The notes under the pieces: generated by a model
Seen by the model: only the letters and a program-made list of their open reading frames with translations
Told to the model about the DNA's origin: nothing
Databases searched by the model: none
Position numbers and translations under genes: made by a program
In this document: piece by piece, positions 1 through 5,601 of the stretch
Layout: the number at the start of each line of letters is the position of its first letter
How positions within the stretch are numbered: the first letter of the stretch is position 1
Source: Candidatus Limimorpha equi
GTDB taxonomy: Bacteria > Bacteroidota > Bacteroidia > Bacteroidales > F082
Assembly: GCA_018065885.1 (NCBI GenBank)
Contig: JAGHSL010000082.1
Coordinates: 1 to 5,601, forward strand
DNA: 5,601 nt
Direction: 5' to 3'

Positions 1-1245
1 AAGGAAATGGATTTCTCGCCTGCCGAAAATCCAACAAGAGGATATTATGGTGAGGCTTATACGCAAATCAACCAGTTGAATGGCATTGCCTTGCACGATA
101 GCGGCTATCAGGGCGAGGGCATGGTCATTGCCGTTTTGGATGGCGGTTTCATTGGCGCAGACCAGCATCACGCTTTCGACAACATGAGGGAAGAAGGCCG
201 TCTGTTGGGCACGCGCGATTTTGTCTATGGCAGCACTTCGGTCTATACCCAAAGTTCTCACGGTACGGCTTGCCTCAGCACAATCGGTGGTTATGATCCT
301 CAGACTTTTGTAGGAACTGCACCAAAGGCTTCTTTCTATCTGATTCATACGGAAGACGGCAATCAGGAAAATATCATTGAGGAATACAACTGGGTTTCGG
401 GTGCTGAATACGCCGATAGCCTTGGTGTAGATGTGTGTTCAACTTCCTTGGGTTACATTGATTTCGACATGACTGAGTGGAGTCATCCTTTTGAACATTA
501 TGATGGCCAAACCGCTCCGATGACCATTGGCGCCAACATTGCTGCAACCCGTGGCATGGTTTGCTTGAATTCCGCTGGCAATGAAGGCGATGGTGTATGT
601 ACTTTGGGCGTTCCCGCTGATTCTGATGGCGTGATTACGATTGGTGCAGTCGATGAAAATGGCAGTCGTGCGTTTTTCAGTTCCGTCGGACCTACCTACG
701 ATGGCCGCATCAAGCCGGATGTGATGGCTATGGGATATAATACTTACGTCGCCAGTCCTGATGGCGGTTATTATCATGGAAGCGGCACTTCGTTTTCTTG
801 TCCGGTCATGGCAGGTATGGTGACTTGTTTCTGGCAGGCATTCCCGAATGCTACGGCAGCCGAAATTCGTGATGCCGTGCGAAACTGTTCTGACCATGCT
901 GAAAATCCAGATACTATTGAATATCAATATGGTTATGGCATCCCTGATTTTGTGAAAGGATTGGATATTCTTCCTGTCCATGAATTGCCAAGCGAGGTTT
1001 CGGAAATCATCAGTGTTTACCCGAATCCTTCTTTTGGCAACGTGAGAGTGGCTTTGAAGGAAGGTGCAGAGGCGGAACTTAGCGTTTACGATTACACCGG
1101 TCGTTTCATTTTCGCTCGTCATTTCAACGGCTTGAATCATACATCGTTGGAAAACCGATTGAATGAATTGGGTGCTGGCGTTTACTTCATCAACGTCAGT
1201 TCGGAAGTGGGTAGCCAGACAGTGAAATTGGTGAAGACAAAATGA
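1..1245 (+). CDS. S8 (subtilisin-like) serine peptidase with T9SS C-terminal sorting domain, 5'-truncated
   Basis: A secreted endopeptidase of the subtilase family. Numbering from the first Met (base 7), the catalytic triad is visible: Asp45 in IAVLDGGF, His85 in SSHGTACL and Ser262 in GTSFSCP, with the oxyanion-hole Asn192 in NSAGNEG. After the catalytic domain (to about residue 322) comes a short linker and an 80-residue C-terminal domain with the hallmarks of a type A T9SS sorting signal: YPNPSFG (338-344), VYDYTGR (360-366), LGAGVYFINV (388-397) and the closing basic TVKLVKTK. Such domains direct passage through the outer membrane and are normally cleaved, leaving the enzyme on the cell surface or released. 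The frame is open through bases 1-6, there is no signal peptide, and the catalytic domain begins almost at once. I therefore infer that the true start, signal peptide and any propeptide lie upstream, and that the ATG at 7 is internal. The substrate is unknown. Seven cysteines in the mature part could form disulfides. Family and sorting domain are secure. Confidence 0.93.
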   Translation, partial: KEMDFSPAENPTRGYYGEAYTQINQLNGIALHDSGYQGEGMVIAVLDGGFIGADQHHAFDNMREEGRLLGTRDFVYGSTSVYTQSSHGTACLSTIGGYDPQTFVGTAPKASFYLIHTEDGNQENIIEEYNWVSGAEYADSLGVDVCSTSLGYIDFDMTEWSHPFEHYDGQTAPMTIGANIAATRGMVCLNSAGNEGDGVCTLGVPADSDGVITIGAVDENGSRAFFSSVGPTYDGRIKPDVMAMGYNTYVASPDGGYYHGSGTSFSCPVMAGMVTCFWQAFPNATAAEIRDAVRNCSDHAENPDTIEYQYGYGIPDFVKGLDILPVHELPSEVSEIISVYPNPSFGNVRVALKEGAEAELSVYDYTGRFIFARHFNGLNHTSLENRLNELGAGVYFINVSSEVGSQTVKLVKTK

Positions 1246-1299
1246 GGAAGTCATCAGTTATTTTATCCAAATCGATTTGAATCTGTTTTCTTTGCATTA

Positions 1300-1329
1300 A
1301 AAAAGCCTTGACCATGGTCAAGGCTTTTT
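1300..1329. terminator. Bidirectional intrinsic terminator between convergent genes
   Basis: A perfect 30-bp palindrome: 13-nt arms (AAAAAGCCTTGAC at 1300-1312 and its complement at 1317-1329) around a CATG loop. Read on the plus strand the stem ends in five T; read on the minus strand it ends in six T (complement of 1299-1304). It lies 54 bp after the peptidase stop and 93 bp beyond the rsgA stop, where one terminator can serve both convergent transcripts. The symmetry is seen directly; the function is inferred from geometry and position. The rest of the 1246-1422 gap is AT-rich and shows nothing else I can name. Confidence 0.88.
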
Positions 1330-1422
1330 CTCGTTAATAAGTTGTAACGCATTTCAACGTAGCAATTGTTTTCTTGTCAAACGTAAAATGCCACAAATTA
1401 TTCATGAATTGATGTGAATTAA

Positions 1423-2361
1423 CTATTCTTCCTCCATTTTCATGGAATCATGGTCTTCATCATTCATCATGCGGATGTAGTTGACATAACGCCAGTCGGC
1501 GATGTCGCCGTTTTCGACAGCAGCTTTCACGGCGCAGCCCGGTTCGTGGGTATGCGTGCAATTCGTGAAACGACATTCGCTCATCAGATTTCGCATTTCG
1601 GGGAAACGCTGGGCAAGGGTCTCCTTCTCCAAATCGTAAAGCACAAACTCTTTAATTCCAGGCGTATCCACTATCCAGGCTCCAAAATCGAGATGATGCA
1701 TCTCGGCAAAAGTGGTTGTGTGTTTGCCCTTGTGATGCACATCGGAAATGGCACCGATACGCACATCCAGCGAAGGTTCCAAGGCCTTCACCAAAGCCGA
1801 TTTTCCGACGCCCGAATGACCTGAAAAAAGGCAGATTTTATCTTTCATCAAGGCACGCAATTCTTCAATTTGGAAACCCGTTTTGGCCGAAACGCCAAAC
1901 GAGGTGTAACCTAATTCCTGATAATATTCCATCAGCACGCACATGTCTTCAATCTGATCTTCGGAATAAAGGTCGCACTTGTTGAAAATCAATGCACAAG
2001 GAATGTGATAGGCTTCGGCTGTCACCAAAAAACGGTCGATGAAGCCAGTGGATGTACGCGGTTCGGCGATGGTGGCGACCACAATGGCCAAATCGACATT
2101 GGAAGCGATGATGTGCGATGCCTTGCTGAGATTGACCGACTTGCGGACAATCACATTGTTACGCTCCTGTATGCTTTTGATGACACCGGTTTCCTTGCCA
2201 GGTTCCTGCTCAAAAACCACATTATCGCCCACCGCAACCGGGTTTGTCGAGCGCAATCCGTCCAACCGGATTTTGCCACGCAAACGGCATTCCCATTGCC
2301 TACCGTTCTCATCCAGAACAATATACCAGCTTCCCGTTGATTTGATTACTTTACCGAACAT
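1423..2361 (-). CDS. rsgA: Ribosome small subunit-dependent GTPase RsgA (YjeQ/EngC)
   Basis: A circularly permuted GTPase that binds the 30S subunit late in its assembly, checks the decoding site and leaves on GTP hydrolysis; cytoplasmic. Its 312 residues match the usual family length. Residues 1-70 are the OB-fold RNA-binding domain. The GTPase motifs appear in the permuted order that defines the family: G4 NKCD (127-130), G5 VSAKTG (157-162), P-loop GHSGVGKS (181-188), G2 region KGKHTTT (211-217) and G3 DTPG (232-235). A C-terminal zinc knuckle follows, with Cys263, Cys268, His270 and Cys276 in the C-x4-C-x-H-x5-C spacing. The tail is acidic (MKMEEE). The ATG start gives the conserved N-terminal strand GKVIKSTGSWYIV; it has no evident Shine-Dalgarno, only an A-rich leader, as is common in Bacteroidota. 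It lies 72 bp downstream of the toxin-like gene on the same strand with no terminator seen between, so read-through from that module is possible. No good promoter of its own was found. Confidence 0.97.
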   Translation of the reverse strand: MFGKVIKSTGSWYIVLDENGRQWECRLRGKIRLDGLRSTNPVAVGDNVVFEQEPGKETGVIKSIQERNNVIVRKSVNLSKASHIIASNVDLAIVVATIAEPRTSTGFIDRFLVTAEAYHIPCALIFNKCDLYSEDQIEDMCVLMEYYQELGYTSFGVSAKTGFQIEELRALMKDKICLFSGHSGVGKSALVKALEPSLDVRIGAISDVHHKGKHTTTFAEMHHLDFGAWIVDTPGIKEFVLYDLEKETLAQRFPEMRNLMSECRFTNCTHTHEPGCAVKAAVENGDIADWRYVNYIRMMNDEDHDSMKMEEE

Positions 2362-2433
2362 ATATTTTTGGTTTTGTATAAGTGACTCGGATTCAATCCT
2401 TAAACCTCGTATTCCAGAAATTTGAGACCATAA

Positions 2434-2748
2434 TTAGTTATGATGCAACAAGCTATGTTCAGCATCTACCACATGGACAAAGGCTTCCCCATCCTCAAAT
2501 TCAGATATTTCGTATGCGATATGAATATCTTCCACCACTAAATCCCGATAGCCGATGGAAATCCATGTACGATTAAAAGTGGACACAGGATGTTTATATG
2601 AAAACAAGCGGAGACTATTTATTGCTTCGTACAAACGGATAATCTTATTTGTTACCGTTGCTTCGTCTAACGAAGGGTGTAATCTTAGAGATGCATCATA
2701 AAATTGGCGCAGGCTTTGCTGGACTTGCGCTTCAATAATGACTTTCAT
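2434..2748 (-). CDS. Putative RelE/ParE-like toxin of a type II toxin-antitoxin pair
   Basis: A 104-residue protein I do not recognise with certainty. The order of predicted elements suits the RelE/ParE fold: a short N-terminal strand (MKVIIEA), two helices (about 8-22 and 27-47), then strands around TWISIGYRDLVVEDIHIAYEI (61-81, with an Arg-rich, Tyr-rich core typical of these toxins) and a last strand FVHVVDAEHSLLHHN (90-104). In RelE/ParE toxins the equivalent last strands read like 'hxhhYxh...hxVhxhxHsR'. Here the end is rich in His (His92, His98, His102, His103), which may be functionally relevant. Its ATG overlaps the stop of the preceding small gene in an ATGA, with no Shine-Dalgarno, so translation is probably coupled. 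That order (small partner first, about 100-residue gene second, overlapping) is the usual antitoxin-toxin arrangement. Whether it cuts mRNA, acts on gyrase or does something else cannot be read from the sequence. Alternative: a conserved Bacteroidota protein with this fold but no toxic activity. Confidence 0.6.
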   Translation of the reverse strand: MKVIIEAQVQQSLRQFYDASLRLHPSLDEATVTNKIIRLYEAINSLRLFSYKHPVSTFNRTWISIGYRDLVVEDIHIAYEISEFEDGEAFVHVVDAEHSLLHHN

Positions 2749-2975
2749 GCTTCAGAATGGAAATGAGCCTTCACTCGGGTTATCAAGTCATCGCGTAATT
2801 CCTCAGGGGAACAGGTATGCGAAGCCAATTCCGCTGCTGAATATACTTTGCGATGGGCATTGACCGCATCATCTACCAGCGACTGCGCATATTCTGTTAT
2901 TTGAGATTGTAGTTCCTCAACATTAATCATGCATGTAGGAGGCACTTGAACTTGAATTGGAATCATTATCGGCAT
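2745..2975 (-). CDS. Small partner protein, putative antitoxin of the pair
   Basis: A 76-residue protein that I do not recognise as a named antitoxin family. It begins with a hydrophobic strand (MIPIQVQVPP, 4-13), followed by a long amphipathic helix (INVEELQSQITEYAQSLVDDAV, 17-38), a break around YSAAEL, and a second acidic/basic helix from SPEEL (56-60) to the C-terminus. A strand plus helix at the N-terminus could be a dimerising or DNA-binding part and the C-terminal helix a toxin-binding part; that is inference. Start choice: the frame is open back to an ATG at 3026, but that ATG overlaps the -33 promoter element at 3024-3031. The ATG at 2975 has an AAGGA Shine-Dalgarno five bases upstream, so I use it; an ATG at 2966 is a second option. 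The stop overlaps the downstream toxin-like gene by four bases (ATGA). Two short ORFs so tightly coupled under their own promoter fit an autoregulated antitoxin-toxin operon. Confidence 0.6.
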   Translation of the reverse strand: MPIMIPIQVQVPPTCMINVEELQSQITEYAQSLVDDAVNAHRKVYSAAELASHTCSPEELRDDLITRVKAHFHSEA

Positions 2976-2980
2976 CTCTT

Positions 2981-2985
2981 TCCTT
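2981..2985 (-). promoter_or_regulatory. Shine-Dalgarno of the putative antitoxin gene
   Basis: The minus strand reads AAAAAGGAAAGAG directly before the ATG at 2975, placing AAGGA five bases from the start. It is the clearest ribosome binding site in the window and decides the start in favour of 2975 over the upstream ATG at 3026. Confidence 0.7.
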
Positions 2986-2998
2986 TTTAGAATTTGCG

Positions 2999-3031
2999 CA
3001 AAATTACTGCTATTTTTTTGATACAAACAAA
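2999..3031 (-). promoter_or_regulatory. Bacteroidota-type promoter of the toxin-antitoxin-like operon
   Basis: On the minus strand, TAATTTTG (complement of 2999-3006) is an exact match to the TAnnTTTG -7 box used by the Bacteroidota primary sigma factor. Upstream stand two adjacent TTTG copies (complements of 3028-3031 and 3024-3027), 21 and 17 bases away, either of which could be the -33 box. Transcription would begin around 2990-2995, giving a leader of roughly 15-20 nt that contains the Shine-Dalgarno. The match is seen; activity is inferred. Confidence 0.65.
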
Positions 3032-3084
3032 ATTATTTGCAGAAAATCGCCCGATTAAATCTTGGAATTGTAAATCCTCAAATC

Positions 3085-4188
3085 TTAAATTCCCCTCTGA
3101 TACCTTTTCCCTGGCATTGCCATCAGCACGCCATCGAATTCCAGATTCAACAATAAAGAGGCGATTTTCGTTGTCGGCAATTCCGTCTTTACGATGATGT
3201 CGTCCAGACTGACAATGCTGCTGTCGCCGAAACAATCCATAATCATTTTTTCCTCATCGGTGAACTCACGGAAAATCGAGGTCTGACGCTCTTCTGCTTT
3301 TTGCGGCACATCCCAACGCATTACATAACGCAGATTGGTGACGCTTTCCATGAGATGGGCTCGGTTGGTGCGAATCAGATAGTTACAGCCTTGGCAGAAG
3401 ATGTCCATCACGCGACCTGGATAAGCAAACACATCGCGGTTATAGTTATTAGCCAAATCCGCCGTTATCAGCGAACCGCCCTTCAAAGCCGATTCGATGA
3501 CGACAACAGCATCAGCCATACCTGCTATGATACGGTTTCGACGCGGAAAATTCTCGCGGTCGGGTTGGGTGCCACTCATACATTCTGTCAAAATGCCGCC
3601 ATTTTGCTGCATTTCCTCGGCAATCTGCTTGTTCGCTGATGGATAAACCATCTGCAAGCCGCAACCCATGACACCTACAGTCGGGATGCCGTTTTTCACC
3701 GAAGCACGATGTGCGCAAGAGTCTACGCCGTAAGCCAAACCACTGACAATCATCACATCATCCTGTTTCAAGTCCTCAATCAGTTGCTGGCAGTTTTCCT
3801 TTCCGTATTCGGTGATGTTGCGCGTGCCGACAATGGCGACCACACGATTTGCGTTCAGATTGGCATTGCCTTTATAATATAGCATCAGCGGACTGTCGTC
3901 GCACTGCAACAAACGGTGCGGATAGTCGGCATCGAGATAAAACAAAGGCTGTACATGGTTATCTTCGATGAAACGGATTTCCTTTTCGGCACGTGCCAAC
4001 ACATCTTTCTTAGAAGTGATAGCTTCAATAGTGACTTCGCGCATTCCGGAAATCTTTTCCAACGACTTTTTCGTTTCCTTGAAAATGGCCTCGGCACTGC
4101 CGCAATAAGCGACAAATTTCTTCCCGACAATGTCGCCAACGCCAGGAAGCAAGGTCAAGGCAATTTGATAAAGCAGTTCGTTGTTCAT
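3085..4188 (-). CDS. dprA: DNA-processing protein DprA (Smf)
   Basis: A cytoplasmic single-stranded DNA-binding protein that protects DNA entering during natural transformation and loads RecA on it. With the ATG at 4188 it has 367 residues, normal for the longer form. Order of domains: N-terminal helix-hairpin-helix part (LLPGVGDIVGKK, 13-24, within about 1-60); the extended Rossmann fold with VAIVGTR (117-123), SGLAYGVDSCAHRASV (149-164), the GTQPDRENFPRRNRIIAGM stretch (206-224), and GGSLITADLA (237-246) leading to VFAYPG (253-258); and a C-terminal winged-helix DprA domain (about 305-367) ending in MPGKRYQR. Start: the frame also opens at a TTG (4221) that would add 11 residues; the ATG puts the protein start right before the conserved helix-hairpin-helix region, so I prefer it, though neither has a clear Shine-Dalgarno. 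dprA is widespread also in bacteria not known to be competent, so its presence alone does not prove transformability. It lies 250 bp downstream of lepA, and 109 bp upstream of the small gene pair. Confidence 0.97.
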   Translation of the reverse strand: MNNELLYQIALTLLPGVGDIVGKKFVAYCGSAEAIFKETKKSLEKISGMREVTIEAITSKKDVLARAEKEIRFIEDNHVQPLFYLDADYPHRLLQCDDSPLMLYYKGNANLNANRVVAIVGTRNITEYGKENCQQLIEDLKQDDVMIVSGLAYGVDSCAHRASVKNGIPTVGVMGCGLQMVYPSANKQIAEEMQQNGGILTECMSGTQPDRENFPRRNRIIAGMADAVVVIESALKGGSLITADLANNYNRDVFAYPGRVMDIFCQGCNYLIRTNRAHLMESVTNLRYVMRWDVPQKAEERQTSIFREFTDEEKMIMDCFGDSSIVSLDDIIVKTELPTTKIASLLLNLEFDGVLMAMPGKRYQRGI

Positions 4189-4243
4189 TTCAATCAGTGA
4201 TGGATAAATCTTTTTTGGCAATTATATTACATTTTCAGAAAAC

Positions 4244-4352
4244 GCTTTTGGCTTTTAGCCTTTGGCTATTGGCTCACTTAATCATTTAACTTTGAATTAT
4301 TTCCTTATTATTGAGCCAAAATGCCAGTAGCAAGAAGCCAAAAGCCAGTAGC
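4244..4352. repeat. Two opposed arrays of a degenerate heptamer (GCCAAAA / TTTTGGC) forming a long imperfect inverted repeat
   Basis: The left array reads in exact 7-base steps: GCTTTTG, GCTTTTA, GCCTTTG, GCTATTG, then GCTC (4244-4275). The right array carries the same word inverted: GCCAAAA(T) at 4315-4322, then GCCAGTA, GCAAGAA, GCCAAAA and GCCAGTA in 7-base steps (4323-4350). The arms can pair: 11 bases at the outside (4244-4254 with 4335-4345) and 8 bases at the inside (4269-4276 with 4312-4319), with an imperfect middle, around a 35-base AT-rich core. GCCAGTAGC occurs twice (4323-4331, 4344-4352). A run of nine T follows at 4353-4361. The structure occupies the lepA-dprA gap. Its role is unknown; a large hairpin in the intergenic transcript or a dispersed short tandem repeat family are the obvious options. 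Confidence 0.75.
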
Positions 4353-4413
4353 TTTTTTTTTCGTTATCAGTATATATAAATACCATGTTAATCAATGACG
4401 GGGTTATATTTTC

Positions 4414-4432
4414 AAAAACGGCATAAAGACCG
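4414..4432 (-). terminator. Possible weak terminator just after lepA
   Basis: On the minus strand, six bases beyond the lepA stop, CGGT and GCCG can pair (one G-U) around a six-base loop and are followed by five T. The position is right for an intrinsic terminator, but a four-pair stem is short, so this is only a candidate. The larger heptamer hairpin further downstream could also act on the same transcript. Confidence 0.25.
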
Positions 4433-4438
4433 ATTAGT

Positions 4439-5601
4439 TTAGTCCAATTTCAGCACAGCAAGGAAAGCCGACTGCGGCACTTCCACATTGCCGATTTGAC
4501 GCATACGTTTCTTACCAGCCTTCTGTTTTTCAAGCAGTTTGCGTTTACGCGAAACGTCGCCGCCGTAGCACTTCGCCGTCACATCCTTACGTACCTGACG
4601 CACGGTTTCGCGGGCAATGATTTTTGCTCCGATGGCAGCCTGAATGGCAATGTCGAACTGGTGTCGTGGAATCAGTTCCTTCAATTTTTCGCACATGCGG
4701 CGGCCAAAATCGTAAGCATGGTCGCGGTGAATGAGCGTCGACAAAGCATCGACCGATTCGCCATTCAGCATAATGTCCAATTTCACAAGATTGGCTTCCT
4801 GATAACCAGCAATATGGTAATCGAAGGATGCATAGCCTTTTGAAATGGATTTCAGTTTATCGTAAAAGTCGAACACGATTTCGCTCAACGGCATTTCGAA
4901 AGTCAGTTCCACACGGTCGGTGGAGAGATAGACCTGATTCTTCATCACGCCACGGCGCTCAATGCAAAGCGTCATAATCGGGCCGACAAAATCATTTTTC
5001 GAAATAATCTGCGCAATGATATAAGGTTCCTCGGTATGATGAATCTTAGTGATTTCGGGCAAGCCGCTCGGATTGTGTACCTCGACCATATTGCCGTCGG
5101 TCATGAAGCACTTGAACGAGACATTAGGCACAGTCGTGATGACATCCATATTGAACTCACGGTCAAGGCGTTCCTGAACGATTTCCATGTGCAGCAGGCC
5201 CAAGAAACCGCAGCGGAAACCGAAGCCCAAAGCCGCTGATGATTCAGGTTCCCAAACCAAGGAAGCATCGTTCAATTGCAGTTTTTCCAACGATGCACGC
5301 AACTCTTCGTAATCATCAGCATCGACAGGATAGATACCCGCAAACAGCATCGGCTTCACATTTTCAAAACCCGCAACCGGATCGGCGCAAGGCCTTTCGA
5401 CGTGCGTGATGGTATCGCCCACCTTCACTTCCTTCGATGTCTTGATACCCGAAATGATGTAGCCGACATCGCCAGCCGAAAGATAGTCTCTCGGAACCTG
5501 TTTCAGTTGCAGCACACCGATTTCATCGGCATTGTATTCCTTGCCAGTGGCGAAGAATTTCACTAAATCGTTGGTGCGCATGGTGCCGTTCATCACACGG
5601 A
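4439..5601 (-). CDS. lepA: Elongation factor 4 (LepA), C-terminal part, truncated by the window edge
   Basis: A translational GTPase that binds the ribosome, back-translocates tRNAs in vitro and assists 30S assembly. 386 codons are present of about 595 expected, so the GTPase domain lies outside the window; the frame is open at the edge and the first visible residues (RVMNGTM) belong to domain II, not to a start. In window numbering from the GTG codon at 5596: rest of domain II (1-90, including VKFFATGKEYNADEIGVLQ and GDVGYIISGIK), domain III with LGFGFRCGFLGLLHMEIVQERL (123-144), domain V with the PEITKIHHTEEPYIIAQIISKNDFVGPIMTLCIERRG stretch (180-216), and the LepA-specific C-terminal domain with AGYQEANLVKLDIMLN (263-278), RETVRQVRKDVTAKCYGGDVSRKRKLLEKQKAGKKRMR (329-366) and the final VEVPQSAFLAVLKL. 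That Lys/Arg-rich C-terminal domain separates it from EF-G. Nothing is missing or altered in the visible part. Confidence 0.97.
   Translation of the reverse strand, partial: RVMNGTMRTNDLVKFFATGKEYNADEIGVLQLKQVPRDYLSAGDVGYIISGIKTSKEVKVGDTITHVERPCADPVAGFENVKPMLFAGIYPVDADDYEELRASLEKLQLNDASLVWEPESSAALGFGFRCGFLGLLHMEIVQERLDREFNMDVITTVPNVSFKCFMTDGNMVEVHNPSGLPEITKIHHTEEPYIIAQIISKNDFVGPIMTLCIERRGVMKNQVYLSTDRVELTFEMPLSEIVFDFYDKLKSISKGYASFDYHIAGYQEANLVKLDIMLNGESVDALSTLIHRDHAYDFGRRMCEKLKELIPRHQFDIAIQAAIGAKIIARETVRQVRKDVTAKCYGGDVSRKRKLLEKQKAGKKRMRQIGNVEVPQSAFLAVLKLD

Noticed and set aside
439..1254. Long minus-strand open frame (271 codons) opposite the peptidase gene
   Set aside because: It lies antisense to a protein with an intact catalytic triad and sorting domain, its translation shows no domain, and it runs across the peptidase stop; it is a codon-bias shadow.
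1400..1409. 10-bp palindrome ATTCATGAAT downstream of rsgA
   Set aside because: Short and AT-rich, with no T tract; expected by chance in such sequence.
1450..2425. Several plus-strand open frames opposite rsgA
   Set aside because: All lie antisense to a complete RsgA with every GTPase motif; none has a recognisable domain or start signal.
2976..3026. 17-residue N-terminal extension of the putative antitoxin
   Set aside because: Its ATG overlaps the -33 element of the promoter, and the transcript predicted from the TAATTTTG box would start downstream of it; the Shine-Dalgarno points to 2975.
4189..4221. 11-residue extension of DprA from a TTG start
   Set aside because: The ATG at 4188 stands next to the conserved helix-hairpin-helix region and is the commoner start codon; the TTG has no better ribosome binding site.
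4219..4226. TATAATTG on the minus strand as a dprA promoter -7 box
   Set aside because: One mismatch to TAnnTTTG and no TTG or TTTG at the right distance upstream, so too weak to list as a feature.

Overview
The window looks like a chromosomal segment from a member of the Bacteroidota, most likely the order Bacteroidales. Three things point there: an exported subtilisin-like protease ending in a type IX secretion (T9SS) sorting domain, a TAnnTTTG-type promoter element, and A-rich translation starts that mostly lack a strong Shine-Dalgarno sequence. Species cannot be assigned from the sequence alone.

Layout, left to right. Positions 1-1245 (+) hold the 3' part of an S8 (subtilisin) peptidase gene; its signal peptide and any propeptide would lie outside the window. 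Its end and that of the convergent gene rsgA (1423-2361, -) are separated by 177 bp containing a perfect 30-bp palindrome with A and T flanks, a good bidirectional terminator. To the right, everything reads on the minus strand. In transcription order these genes are: the C-terminal two thirds of lepA/EF4 (4439-5601), dprA (3085-4188), a two-gene cassette resembling a type II toxin-antitoxin module (2745-2975 and 2434-2748, ATGA overlap), and rsgA.

lepA and rsgA are ribosome-associated GTPase genes, and dprA encodes the RecA loader for incoming single-stranded DNA. The small pair between dprA and rsgA has its own clear promoter and ribosome binding site and is the only accessory-looking content. 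The 250-bp gap between lepA and dprA carries a striking structure: two opposed arrays of a degenerate 7-bp repeat (GCCAAAA / TTTTGGC) around an AT-rich core.

Most of the window is ordinary housekeeping sequence. The parts worth a second look are the poorly recognised toxin-antitoxin-like pair and the inverted heptamer arrays. I see no RNA genes, CRISPR array, insertion sequence or phage genes.
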